Below, in pieces: positions 9,125-17,882 of a stretch of DNA of 64,000 nucleotides; position 1 is the first letter of the stretch, and each line of letters opens with the position of its first letter. The stretch lies in the NCBI GenBank assembly GCA_016215605.1, contig JACRJB010000035.1, positions 33,967 to 97,966 on the forward strand, in the 5' to 3' direction. Source of the stretch: Rhodopseudomonas palustris (GTDB lineage: Bacteria > Pseudomonadota > Alphaproteobacteria > Rhizobiales > Xanthobacteraceae). Both the position numbers and the translations under genes were made by a program. The notes under the pieces were generated by a model. It was not told where the DNA came from and did no database searches. It worked only from the letters and a program-made list of their open reading frames with translations.

Positions 9125-9598
9125 ATGAGTTCTCCCCGCACGTTGAGCCGCGCGCCGATCGCGGCGGCCGCCGTCACCCACGTCGCCTCGTCGCTGCTGA
9201 CGGTGCAGACCGGCGGCGCCGGCTTCGTCGACATCACCGGCGAGGCGGCGAAGTTCGTCGCCGACGCCAATGCGCGGGACGGTTCGCTGACGCTGTTCGT
9301 GCGCCACACCTCGGCGTCGCTGACGATCCAGGAAAACGCCGATCCCACCGTGCTGGTCGATCTTGCCACGGTGCTGAACAAGCTTGCGCCGGAGAACGCC
9401 GGCTGGGCGCACGACACTGAAGGGCCGGACGACATGCCGGCGCATGTGAAGGCGATGCTGACCGCGACGTCGCTGCAGATCCCGGTGCTGCAGGGCCGGC
9501 TGGCGCTCGGCACCTGGCAGGGCCTCTACCTGATCGAACACCGCCGCCGCCCGCACCGGCGCGAAGTGGTGCTGCAGTTCTTGGGGACGGTGGAGTAA
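9125..9598 (+). CDS. YjbQ/UPF0047 family protein
   Basis: This 157-residue protein has the YjbQ signature: FVRHTSASLTIQENADP, followed by the segment DDMPAHVKAML and the C-terminal GTWQGLYLIEHR. Family members form trimers and have weak thiamin-phosphate synthase activity in E. coli; the physiological role is unsettled. The start ATG at 9125 is preferred over upstream codons in an open frame that overlaps the previous gene. Confidence 0.9.
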   Translation: MSSPRTLSRAPIAAAAVTHVASSLLTVQTGGAGFVDITGEAAKFVADANARDGSLTLFVRHTSASLTIQENADPTVLVDLATVLNKLAPENAGWAHDTEGPDDMPAHVKAMLTATSLQIPVLQGRLALGTWQGLYLIEHRRRPHRREVVLQFLGTVE

Positions 9599-9659
9599 TT
9601 GGCGCCAACCCCGTCATGACGATGTGGCGAGTTTCGGCGCGGTCTCAAAGCGGTCGCAG

Positions 9660-9706
9660 CGCGCTCCCTCTCCCGCTCGCGGGAGAGGGCTGGGGTGAGG
9701 GCGACG
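9660..9706. repeat. Interspersed repeat, family A (copy 2, half element)
   Basis: Contains CTCCCTCTCCCGCTCGCGGG and AGAGGGCTGGGGTGAGGGC, matching the left half of the family A elements elsewhere in the window. The right half is missing. It lies between the convergent yjbQ and transporter genes. Confidence 0.8.
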
Positions 9707-9714
9707 CTTGCTTC

Positions 9715-9750
9715 AAACAAAACGGCCGCGGATCGCTCCGCGGCCGTTCG
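9715..9750 (-). terminator. Rho-independent terminator of the MHS transporter gene
   Basis: Arms 9721-9732 and 9737-9748 pair perfectly (12 base pairs, loop TCGC). On the minus strand the stem is followed by CCGTTTTGTTTG. It lies about 45 bases past the transporter stop codon. Confidence 0.85.
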
Positions 9751-9792
9751 GTGTTCCGGGTCGTCCGGCGCGGGGCGCCGGACTGATCGGCA

Positions 9793-11457
9793 TCAGCCCT
9801 TGGTGATATCGACGTTCTTGGTCTCGGGCAGGAAGATCAGGCCGATCACCACGGTGATCGACGCGAAGATGATCGGGTACCAGAGGCCCGCGTAGATATC
9901 GCCGGTCGAGGCCACGATGGCGAAGGCGGTCGCCGGCAGCAGGCCGCCGAACCAGCCGTTGCCGATGTGGTAGGGCAGCGACATCGAGGTGTAGCGGATG
10001 CGGGTCGGGAACAGTTCGACCAGCATCGCGGCGATCGGCCCGTACACCATGGTGACGAAGATCACCAGGATGAACAGCAGCCCGATCGTCGCCGCGATCC
10101 GCGGTTTGAAGATGTCGAACGGGTTCGACATCTTGATGATCTCGGCATTGCCGGCCTTCGGATAGCCGGCCGCCTGGATCGCCGCCAGCACCGCCGGGTT
10201 GGAGGTCTTGGCGTCGGTGTAGGGCACGTCGGTGCCGTTCACCGTCACCTTGACGCCGGAGCCGGCTGGCGCCTTCGTGGTCGAGTACTTGACCGACGAT
10301 TGCGACAGGAAGGCGCGGGCGGTGTCGCACGGCGCGGTGAACACGCGGGTGCCGACCGGGTTGAACAGGTCGCCGCACAGCGCGGGATCCGACACCACTT
10401 CGACCTTGCCGCTCTCGATGGCCTTGTCCAGCGCCGGGTTGGCGTTGGTGGTGATCGCCTTGAAGATCGGGAAGAACGACAGCGCGGCGATCGCGCAGCC
10501 CGCCAGGATGATCGGCTTGCGTCCGATCTTGTCCGACAGCCAGCCGAAGAAGATGAAGAACGCCGTGCCGAACAGCAGCGACCAGGCGATCAGCAGGTTC
10601 GAGGTGTAGCCGTCGACCTTGAGGATCGATTGCAGGAAGAACAGCGCGTAGAACTGGCCGGTGTACCAGACCACGCCCTGGCCCATCACGCCCCCGAGCA
10701 GGGCGATCAGCACGATCTTGGCGTTGCCCCAATTGGCGAAGGCTTCGGTGAGCGGCGCCTTCGAGCTCTTGCCTTCTTCCTTCATCTTCTGGAACACGGG
10801 CGATTCGTTCAGCCGCAGCCGGATCCAGACCGAGACGCCGAGCAGGGCGACCGACACCAGGAACGGGATGCGCCAGCCCCAGGCGGCGAATTCGGGCTCG
10901 CCGAGGATGGTTCGGGTGAACAGAATCACGATCAGCGACAGGAACAGGCCGAGCGTCGCCGTGGTCTGAATGAACGACGTGTAGTAGCCGCGTTTGCCGG
11001 GCGGGGCGTGCTCGGCCACATAGGTCGCCGCGCCGCCGTATTCGCCGCCGAGCGCCAGGCCCTGCAGCAGGCGCAGACCGATCAGGATGATCGGCGCCGC
11101 GATGCCGATCGTCGCCGCATTCGGCAGCAGGCCGACGATGAAGGTCGACAGGCCCATGATCAGAATGGTGACGAGGAAGGTGTATTTGCGGCCGACGATA
11201 TCGCCGACGCGGCCGAACACGATGGCGCCGAACGGGCGCACCAGGAAGCCGGCGGCGAACGCCAGCAGCGCGAAGATGTCGCGCGTCGCAGGCGGATAGG
11301 CGCTGAAGAATTGCGCACCGATGATGGCGGCGAGCGAACCGTACAGATAGAAATCGTACCACTCAAAGACGGTACCGAGCGACGATGCGAGAATGACGAA
11401 ACGTTCGTCCTTCGTCATCCCGCCGGACCGCGCCGGGGTCGCGGCATAAGTCGACAT
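9793..11457 (-). CDS. MHS-family MFS transporter with a periplasmic insert
   Basis: This 554-residue protein has 12 predicted membrane helices. The motif GRVGDIVGRKYTF after helix 2 and GLALGGEYGGAATYVAEHAP at about 133-152 identify the metabolite:proton symporter (ShiA/ProP-like) branch of the major facilitator superfamily, which takes up organic acids, osmolytes or shikimate. A polar insert at about residues 336-450 with two cysteines (C361 and C377) lies between helices of the C-terminal half and is not present in ShiA or ProP. It is divergent from a LuxR-type regulator, with a sensor kinase beyond it, so the transporter may be one of their targets. The substrate cannot be read; short organic acids are a reasonable guess. 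Confidence 0.88.
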   Translation of the reverse strand: MSTYAATPARSGGMTKDERFVILASSLGTVFEWYDFYLYGSLAAIIGAQFFSAYPPATRDIFALLAFAAGFLVRPFGAIVFGRVGDIVGRKYTFLVTILIMGLSTFIVGLLPNAATIGIAAPIILIGLRLLQGLALGGEYGGAATYVAEHAPPGKRGYYTSFIQTTATLGLFLSLIVILFTRTILGEPEFAAWGWRIPFLVSVALLGVSVWIRLRLNESPVFQKMKEEGKSSKAPLTEAFANWGNAKIVLIALLGGVMGQGVVWYTGQFYALFFLQSILKVDGYTSNLLIAWSLLFGTAFFIFFGWLSDKIGRKPIILAGCAIAALSFFPIFKAITTNANPALDKAIESGKVEVVSDPALCGDLFNPVGTRVFTAPCDTARAFLSQSSVKYSTTKAPAGSGVKVTVNGTDVPYTDAKTSNPAVLAAIQAAGYPKAGNAEIIKMSNPFDIFKPRIAATIGLLFILVIFVTMVYGPIAAMLVELFPTRIRYTSMSLPYHIGNGWFGGLLPATAFAIVASTGDIYAGLWYPIIFASITVVIGLIFLPETKNVDITKG

Positions 11458-11772
11458 AAGAAACTACCTCCCTCTGACATGAAACATTTGCTTTTCTGCC
11501 GCGCGGCGGAACTCGATGGGTCCGGAGCGTGGTGTGTTGACGCACGGTAACATTGTCGCGGGTGGCGAGCATTACGACTTTTGGCTCGCGTTCACGCTGC
11601 GTTCTTGCGCTTGCTCAATGTTTTTGGTGGCGGAAGGGAGCAGAATGGTACTGGCAGGGTGGTTGTTGCCGCCTTGCCAGCCGCCGACCTTAGGGCGACA
11701 CTTCAATCCGACCTGCGACCCGCGGGCCTGAATGCGAGACCGTTTGGTTCCAGCTTGCGCACAAGGGACATC
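11458..11772. promoter_or_regulatory. Divergent intergenic region between transporter and response regulator
   Basis: About 315 bases of non-coding sequence holding two outward promoters. The frame of the regulator is open upstream to 11581, but that stretch has no conserved features and ATG at 11773 matches the start of the receiver domain. I saw no convincing operator palindrome. Confidence 0.45.
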
Positions 11773-12447
11773 ATGAGCACGCCCGTCAGTACGCATTTGA
11801 TCATTGCCGATGACCACCCGCTGTTCCGCGACGCCTTGCGGCTGGCGGTCTCCAGCGTCGTTCCCGGGGCCAAGATCGGCGAGGTCGGTTCGTTCGAGGA
11901 TCTGACCGCGCTGCTCGAACGCGACGGTGACGTCGACCTGGTTCTGCTCGACCTGAAGATGCCGGGGATCAGCGGGTTTTCCGGACTGATCTACCTGCGG
12001 GCGCAGTACCCGGCAATTCCGGTCGTCGTGGTCTCGGCCAGCGACGACGTCGAAACCATCCGCCGCTCGCTGGATTTCGGCGCCTCCGGCTTCGTGCCGA
12101 AGCGGTTTGGGGTCGAGAAGCTCGGCGAGGCGATCCTGCAGGTGCTGGACGGCGACGTCTGGGTGCCGCCGGATGTCGACCTCTCGGCCGCCGCCGATCC
12201 GGAGACCAGCAAGCTGCGCGACCGGCTGGTGACGCTGACGCCGCAGCAGGTGCGGGTGCTGATGATGCTGTCCGAAGGGCTGCTCAACAAGCAGATCGCC
12301 TACGAGCTCGGCGTCTCCGAAGCCACCATCAAGGCCCACGTTTCGGCGATCCTGCAGAAGCTCGGCGTCGAAAGCCGCACCCAGGCGGTGATCGCCGCAG
12401 CCAAGATCTCCGGCAGCCAGTGGCGCCACGACGAGCCGGTGGCGTAA
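11773..12447 (+). CDS. LuxR/NarL-type response regulator (CrbR/ErdR/AgmR-like)
   Basis: This 224-residue protein has an N-terminal receiver domain (residues 8-125) with acidic residues D13 and D14, phospho-acceptor D60 in VLLDLKMPG and the conserved lysine in GFVPKRF. A linker leads to a C-terminal helix-turn-helix (about 157-215) with LTPQQVRVLMMLSEG and LGVSEATIKAHVSAIL. It is convergent with the hybrid kinase gene and divergent from the MHS transporter. Pairing of such a regulator with a symporter-linked kinase resembles CrbSR (MxtR/ErdR) systems, which control acetate use. The pairing with the neighbouring kinase is inference from position. Confidence 0.9.
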   Translation: MSTPVSTHLIIADDHPLFRDALRLAVSSVVPGAKIGEVGSFEDLTALLERDGDVDLVLLDLKMPGISGFSGLIYLRAQYPAIPVVVVSASDDVETIRRSLDFGASGFVPKRFGVEKLGEAILQVLDGDVWVPPDVDLSAAADPETSKLRDRLVTLTPQQVRVLMMLSEGLLNKQIAYELGVSEATIKAHVSAILQKLGVESRTQAVIAAAKISGSQWRHDEPVA

Positions 12448-12462
12448 CGCTCGCTACCTCGG

Positions 12463-12572
12463 CTAGAGCTTTTCCGGTTCTGATAGAATCAGAACCGGAG
12501 CTCTAGATTCTTATTTTGACGCGTTTTCTTCACGCGAACCGGTCTCCACTTCGCTCGAAAACGCTATAGTCG
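12463..12572. repeat. Interspersed MITE-like repeat
   Basis: The left part is a long palindrome: CTAGAGCT, then CCGGTTCTGAT and ATCAGAACCGG around a three-base loop, then AGCTCTAG, bounded by TA on each side. The right part reads TTTTGACGCGTTTTCTTCAC and ends with CTCGAAAACGCTATAG. Elements of this layout are frequent in Bradyrhizobium-type genomes. The left palindrome lies just after the response-regulator stop and could also act as its terminator. Confidence 0.65.
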
Positions 12573-12628
12573 CTGAGCGCCCGACCGGCGTCGCAGCCGG
12601 TCAAGCGGCCTTCTGCGATCATCAACTT

Positions 12629-12717
12629 CGTCATGGCCGGGCTCGTCCCGGCCATCCACGTTTTTGCAGCCTCTCGGCAGAAGTTCGTGGATGCCCGGCA
12701 CAAGGCCGGGCATGACG
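12629..12717. repeat. Interspersed palindromic repeat, family B (copy 1)
   Basis: Outer ends CGTCATGGCCGGG and CCCGGGCATGACG-like sequences are inverted. Inside are the hairpins GGCCGGGCTCGTCCCGGCC and GCCCGGCACAAGGCCGGGC, separated by CATCCACG and CGTGGATG. Two further good copies are at 43546 and 55470. It lies between the response-regulator and kinase genes. Confidence 0.85.
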
Positions 12718-12795
12718 GGGGCAGGCGCATGGGCTGAGTTTGAACGCACAGCTTTTTCGTGCGTCCGCCGGGAATGCTTCTACCCGGCTTCGGAC

Positions 12796-15700
12796 CTACT
12801 CCGCCGCCGCCACCGACTGCTGCGCGTGCCACTGGTTGAGCAGGGCGCGGAGGGAGGCGGCTTTCACCGGTTTGTTCAGCACCGCGATCTCCTCCTGCCG
12901 CGCCGCGGCGCGGACGCCGGGGCTGCGGTCGGCGGTGATCAGGATCGCCGGGATGCTGACGCCGAAGCGCTGGCGGATGTCGCGGATCGCCGCGATGCCG
13001 TTGCCGCGGTCGAGGTGGTAGTCGACCAGCAGGCCGGTGATCCGCCGGTCGGCGGCCTCGATCGCCCGGATCGCCGCTTCCGGATCGGCCACCGCGATCA
13101 CGCTGGCGTCCCAGGTCGTCAGCAGCGTCTTCATGCCGTCGAGGATCGCCGGATCGTTCTCGATGCACACGACGAGGCTGCCGCTCATCGAGGCGCGCGA
13201 CAGCGGCGTCGAGCTGGTGACGGCCGCGGTGTGGTTGACGACTTCGGCGACCGGCACGGTGACCGAGAAGCACGAGCCGCCGCTGCGGTTGGCGTCGAGC
13301 GCGATGCCGTGGTTCAGCACCCGCGCCAGCCGCTCCACGATCGACAGGCCGAGCCCGAGGCCGCGGGCGATCCGCGCGCCCTGTTCGAGCCGGTGGAATT
13401 CCTTGAAGATCTCGCCGCGCTTCAGGATCGGCACGCCGACGCCGGTGTCGTAGATGCCGATCCTGAGCGACGCGCCCTGGCGGCGGCAGCCGACCAGCAC
13501 GCGGCCCTGCGGGGTGTATTTGATCGCGTTGGAGATCAGGTTCTGCATCAGCCGGCGCAGCATCAGCCGGTCCGATTGCACCGGCAGCGAGCAGGGTACG
13601 AAGGTGAGCTGCAGCCCCTTGGCGCGCGCCGCCGGGGAGAATTCGATCTCCAGCGAGCGCATCAGGTCGCCGACCACGAAATTCGACAGCGACGGCGTCA
13701 TCGCGCCGGCGTCGAGCCGCGAAATGTCGAGCAGCGCGCCGATGATCTCCTCGATCGCCTCCAGCGACTCGTCGATGTTCTCGACCAGCCGCGAATCCTC
13801 GCCGCCGTTCTGGCGTTCGACCAGGCTGGTGGCGTAGAGCCGCGCCGCATTCAGCGGCTGCAGGATGTCGTGGCTCGCCGCCGCCAGGAAGCGGGTCTTG
13901 GAGATGTTGGCTTCCTCGGCGGTGCTCTTGGCCAGTGCGAGCTGCGAATTCAGCCGGGTCAGCTCCTCGGTGCGTTCGCGCACCCGGCGTTCCAGCGTGG
14001 CGTTGGCGCGCTCCAGCGCTTCGGCCGCCTCGAAGCTCGGCGTCACGTCGGAGAAGGTGATCACCAGCCCGCCGTCCGGCATCCGGTTGGCGCGGACCTC
14101 GATCACCAGATGGCGGTCGTGCAGCCGTTCCAGGAACGGCTCGCCCTCGGTGGTGTAGGAGGCGAGCCGCATCTGGGTCTGGGCTTCGGCGTCGACCGGG
14201 TTGGCGTTGCTGCTGGAGAGGAATTCGAGGATCTCGATCAGCGGGATGCCGATCTGGATGATGTGCGGCGGCAGCCCGAGGATCTCGCCGAACTGCCGGT
14301 TGGAGCAGATCAGCTGCAGATCCGGATTGAACACCGCGATGCCCTGGCGGACGTGGTTGAGCGCGGTCTGCAGGATCTCGCGGTTGAAATGCAGCGCGGC
14401 GTGGGAATCGTCGAGCAGCTTCAGCGCGGCTTCGGCGGAGACGGTGCGCTTGCGCAGCAGCAGCGACAGCACCAGGCGCGACGACGCCGCGCCGATCGAC
14501 GACGCGATCAGGTGCTCGGCGTGTTTCAGCAGTTCGAAATCCGCCGGCGCGGTGGGGTCGAGCGTCAGCCGGCGGCTGGTCGCAAAGGCGCGGAACGATT
14601 CCCGCGCCCGCTCCGGGCCGAGATATTGTCCGACCGCGCCGAGAATGTCCTGCACGGTGACGGTGGTGCGCCAGCGCCGGAACGCCGGCGTCATCGGCGT
14701 CAGCGTGTCGGGGACGAACACTTCGGCCTGCAGCCGGTCGATCGACGAAGGCCGGCTGAGCAGCGACAAGGCGATATAGGCGAACAGATTGAGCGACAGG
14801 CTCCAGGCGACGCCGTGCACCAGCGGCGGCAGCTCGGCGCCGAACAGCGCCTGCGGGCGCAGCGCGTCGATCCCCCACGGGCCATGCTGCAACAGCAGGA
14901 GTCCCGCGGTGCTGCTCTCCATGAAGCTCGGGATGAACAGCGTGTAGGCCCAGGCGGCGAAGCCGATCATCATGCCGCCGATCGCGCCCTGCTTGGTGGC
15001 GCGGCGCCACACCAGGCCGCCGAAGAACGCCGGCGCGAACTGCGCGATCGCGGCGAACGACAGCAGGCCGATCGCGGCGAGCTGGGTGTTGCCGAGCGCG
15101 CGGTAGTACAGATAAGCGAGGATCAGGATGGCGAAGATGGCGACCCGGCGCACCGTCAGCAGGAAGCCGCCGAAGCTGCGCTGATCGTTGCGCGGCGCGC
15201 CGTGGCGCTTCAGCACCAGCGGCATCACCAGATCGTTCGACACCATCACGGCCAGCGCGACGCATTCGACGATCACCATTGCGGTCGCGGCCGACAGGCC
15301 GCCGATGAACACCGCGAGGCTGAGCAGCGGCGCGTTGGCCTCGATCGGCAGCGCCAGCACGAACATGTCGCTGTCGACCGCGCCGAACGGAAACTTCACC
15401 AGCCCGGCCAGCGCGATCGGGATCACGAACAGATTGATCGCGACCAGATACAGCGGGAACAGCCAGCGCGCCCGGCTGACCTCGGCGTCGTTGGTGTTCT
15501 CGACCACGCCGACATAGAACTGCCGCGGCAGCATCAGGAAGGCGCAGAACGACAGCACCGTCATGGTCAGGAAGGTGGTCGGCGACGGCGTCGCCTCGAG
15601 CGCGCGGATCGCTTCCGGCATCTTCATCGCGCGTTCGATCAGATCGGCCGGGCTGAACATCCAGACGGTGACGAAGATGCCGGCGGCGAGGAACGCCACC

Positions 15701-16305
15701 AGCTTGACGATCGACTCGGTGGCGATCGCCAGCATCAGGCCGTGCTGGTGCTCGGTGGCGCTGGCCTGGCGGGTGCCGAACAGCACCGCGAACAGCGCCA
15801 TCGCCATCGCCACGATCAGCGCGATGTCGCCGACGATCGGGATGTCGGCGATGTTGTGGTCGTCGCCGAGGATGGTCTGCAGCGACGACGCCACCGCCTT
15901 GAGCTGCAGCGCGATGTAGGGCACCGAACCGATGATGGCGATGATCGCCACCGTGGCGGCGACGCGCTGGCTCTTGCCGTAGCGGGCGGCAATGAAGTCG
16001 GCGATCGAGGTGATGTTCTGCGACTTCGCCAGCCGGATGACGCGGCGCAGCAACGGCGTGCACACCGCGATCAGCAGGATCGGCCCGACATAGATCGCGA
16101 GGAAGTCGGCACTGGTGCGGCTGGCGAAGCCGACCGAGCCGAAGAAGGTCCAGGAGGTGCAGTAGATCGCCAGCGACAGCGGATAGATCAGGCCGCCGGC
16201 GCGTTCGCGCTGGCGCTGCGACAGCCGGTCGCCGAAGCTCGCGACGTAGAACAGGAAGCCGATATAGGCGAGCGCGGCTGCGATCACGCCCCAATCGTGC
16301 AGCAT
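12796..16305 (-). CDS. Hybrid sensor histidine kinase with sodium/solute-symporter domain (CrbS-like)
   Basis: This 1169-residue inner-membrane protein starts with about 13 membrane helices of the SSF (PutP-like) family (residues 5-520). There follow a linker region resembling the STAC domain (about 545-640), a PAS domain (about 645-755), a coiled coil, and a histidine kinase core with SHDILQPLNAARLY (H812), the N box (N922, N926), DTGVG (953-957) and GLGLGL (982-987). It ends with a receiver domain (D1051, phospho-acceptor D1095 in LVDYHLD, K1145). This is the layout of CrbS/MxtR kinases, in which a symporter-like module senses or carries a substrate such as acetate. The neighbouring LuxR-type regulator is the likely partner. 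The product is unusually long but no break was seen. Confidence 0.92.
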   Translation of the reverse strand: MLHDWGVIAAALAYIGFLFYVASFGDRLSQRQRERAGGLIYPLSLAIYCTSWTFFGSVGFASRTSADFLAIYVGPILLIAVCTPLLRRVIRLAKSQNITSIADFIAARYGKSQRVAATVAIIAIIGSVPYIALQLKAVASSLQTILGDDHNIADIPIVGDIALIVAMAMALFAVLFGTRQASATEHQHGLMLAIATESIVKLVAFLAAGIFVTVWMFSPADLIERAMKMPEAIRALEATPSPTTFLTMTVLSFCAFLMLPRQFYVGVVENTNDAEVSRARWLFPLYLVAINLFVIPIALAGLVKFPFGAVDSDMFVLALPIEANAPLLSLAVFIGGLSAATAMVIVECVALAVMVSNDLVMPLVLKRHGAPRNDQRSFGGFLLTVRRVAIFAILILAYLYYRALGNTQLAAIGLLSFAAIAQFAPAFFGGLVWRRATKQGAIGGMMIGFAAWAYTLFIPSFMESSTAGLLLLQHGPWGIDALRPQALFGAELPPLVHGVAWSLSLNLFAYIALSLLSRPSSIDRLQAEVFVPDTLTPMTPAFRRWRTTVTVQDILGAVGQYLGPERARESFRAFATSRRLTLDPTAPADFELLKHAEHLIASSIGAASSRLVLSLLLRKRTVSAEAALKLLDDSHAALHFNREILQTALNHVRQGIAVFNPDLQLICSNRQFGEILGLPPHIIQIGIPLIEILEFLSSSNANPVDAEAQTQMRLASYTTEGEPFLERLHDRHLVIEVRANRMPDGGLVITFSDVTPSFEAAEALERANATLERRVRERTEELTRLNSQLALAKSTAEEANISKTRFLAAASHDILQPLNAARLYATSLVERQNGGEDSRLVENIDESLEAIEEIIGALLDISRLDAGAMTPSLSNFVVGDLMRSLEIEFSPAARAKGLQLTFVPCSLPVQSDRLMLRRLMQNLISNAIKYTPQGRVLVGCRRQGASLRIGIYDTGVGVPILKRGEIFKEFHRLEQGARIARGLGLGLSIVERLARVLNHGIALDANRSGGSCFSVTVPVAEVVNHTAAVTSSTPLSRASMSGSLVVCIENDPAILDGMKTLLTTWDASVIAVADPEAAIRAIEAADRRITGLLVDYHLDRGNGIAAIRDIRQRFGVSIPAILITADRSPGVRAAARQEEIAVLNKPVKAASLRALLNQWHAQQSVAAAE

Positions 16306-16438
16306 CGCGGTGGTGCTCCTCGCGCGCCATGCGCCAACGGGATTTCTAGCGGGTGAAGCGAGCGCACGCGACAGGGATTTTACCCTGCCGCGCGGTGCTT
16401 CCGCCGAAACTCAGCCGCCGGCCGTGGCCGCGCGCGGA

Positions 16439-17668
16439 TTACTCCGCGGCTATCGCCTTGGCGCCGAGCGGCAGGCCGAGCTGGCCCCAGACCGAGACCA
16501 GCGCCTCGGCCAGCGCGTCGATCAGCTTGTCGTCGTGATACGGCGACGGCGTGATCCGCAGCCGCTCCAGGCCGCGGGCGACGGTCGGGTAGTTGATCGG
16601 CTGGATGTAGATGCCGTGCTGCTCGAGCAGCAGATCCGACGCCTTCTTGCACTTCTCGGCGTCGCCGACGAACACCGGCACGATGTGGGTGTCGGTCGGC
16701 ATCACCGGGATGCCGGCGTTGTTGAGCACGGCCTTGACCCGCGCGGCGCGATCCTGGTGGCGCTCACGCTCCCACGACGACGCCTTGAGGTGGCGGATCG
16801 CGGCGGTCGCGGCGGCGCAGATCGGCGGCGGCAGCGCGGTGGTGAAGATGAAGCCCGGCGCGTAGGAGCGCACCGCGTCGATCACCTCGGCCTTGCCGGC
16901 GATGTAGCCGCCGAGGCAGCCGAACGCCTTGGCCAGCGTCGCCTCGATGATGTCGATGCGGGCCATCACGCCGTCACGCTCGGCGACGCCGGCGCCGCGC
17001 GGCCCGTACATGCCGACCGCGTGGACTTCGTCGCAATAGGTCATCGCGTTGTACTTCTCGGCGAGATCGCAGATCTTCGCCAGCGGCGCGGTGTCGCCGT
17101 CCATCGAATACAGGCTCTCGAACGCGATCAGCTTCGGACGGTCGGGGCCGGCGGCGATCAGCAGCTCTTCGAGATGGGCGGTATCGTTGTGGCGCCAGAC
17201 GACGCGTTCGCAGCCGGACTGCCGGATGCCTTCGATCATCGAATTGTGGTTGAGCGCGTCCGACAGGATCAGGCAGTTCGGGATCAGCTTGCCGAGCGTC
17301 GACAGGCCGGTCTGGTTCGACACGTAGCCCGAGGTGAACAGCAGCGACGCTTCCTTGCCGTGCAGGTCGGCGATTTCCTTCTCGAGCTGCACCAGCGGGT
17401 GGTGCGTGCCGGCGATGTTGCGGGTGCCGCCGGCGCCGGTGCCGATGCGGGTCGTGGTCTCGACCATGGCGCCGATCACCTTGGGGTGCTGGCCCATACC
17501 GAGGTAATCGTTCGAGCACCAGATCACGACATCGCGAGGACCGGTCTGGGAGTGCCAGACGGCGTGCGGAAACCTGCCGGCCATCCGTTCCAGATCGGCG
17601 AACACGCGATAACGACGTTCGTCATGCAGGCGGGTGAGGGCGTCCTGGAAGAACTGATTGTACTGCAT
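16439..17668 (-). CDS. hemA: 5-aminolevulinate synthase
   Basis: This 409-residue PLP enzyme condenses glycine and succinyl-CoA to 5-aminolevulinate, the first committed step of haem and bacteriochlorophyll synthesis by the C4 (Shemin) route found in alphaproteobacteria. The N-terminus MQYNQFF, the cofactor segment [12 protein letters not shown] and the Schiff-base lysine K247 in EATLAKAFG are present. An upstream in-frame start would add 12 residues without similarity, so MQYNQFF is taken as the start. An FNR/FixK box lies about 170-183 bases upstream, consistent with oxygen control. Confidence 0.96.
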   Translation of the reverse strand: MQYNQFFQDALTRLHDERRYRVFADLERMAGRFPHAVWHSQTGPRDVVIWCSNDYLGMGQHPKVIGAMVETTTRIGTGAGGTRNIAGTHHPLVQLEKEIADLHGKEASLLFTSGYVSNQTGLSTLGKLIPNCLILSDALNHNSMIEGIRQSGCERVVWRHNDTAHLEELLIAAGPDRPKLIAFESLYSMDGDTAPLAKICDLAEKYNAMTYCDEVHAVGMYGPRGAGVAERDGVMARIDIIEATLAKAFGCLGGYIAGKAEVIDAVRSYAPGFIFTTALPPPICAAATAAIRHLKASSWERERHQDRAARVKAVLNNAGIPVMPTDTHIVPVFVGDAEKCKKASDLLLEQHGIYIQPINYPTVARGLERLRITPSPYHDDKLIDALAEALVSVWGQLGLPLGAKAIAAE

Positions 17669-17837
17669 TGCGAAGACCTGATTCGAACGGGCGGGAGCCG
17701 GCAACGACGGCGGAGATCAACAAAGACAGCCATAAGTGCTGCCCTATTAGAACTCTTCCACCTTCGATGTCGAGGCGCAATTGGACGATTTGTCTGCGCC
17801 TGCAGCCACCTATACTGCGCTTCGCGCAGGTCAAAGC

Positions 17838-17851
17838 TTGATGAAGATCAA
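17838..17851 (-). promoter_or_regulatory. FNR/FixK-type binding site upstream of hemA
   Basis: The 14-base sequence TTGATGAAGATCAA matches the FNR/FixK consensus TTGAT-N4-ATCAA at all ten fixed positions. It lies 170 bases upstream of the hemA start codon, between hemA and the 3' end of the metallo-hydrolase gene, so hemA is the only plausible target. Anaerobic or microaerobic activation of hemA by FixK/AadR-type regulators fits what is known in Bradyrhizobium and Rhodopseudomonas. The transcript start was not identified. Confidence 0.75.
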
Positions 17852-17882
17852 TGAATTGCCGGCAAGCGCGGTTTGTCCGGGA

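Noticed and set aside
11641..11690. Possible sigma-54 promoter (TGGCAGG...TTGCC) before the response regulator
   Set aside because: Spacing between the GG and GC elements does not fit the -24/-12 rule.
12530..16330. Very long open frames on both strands over the hybrid kinase
   Set aside because: Only the 12796-16305 minus frame shows domains and motifs; the others are low-complexity shadows.
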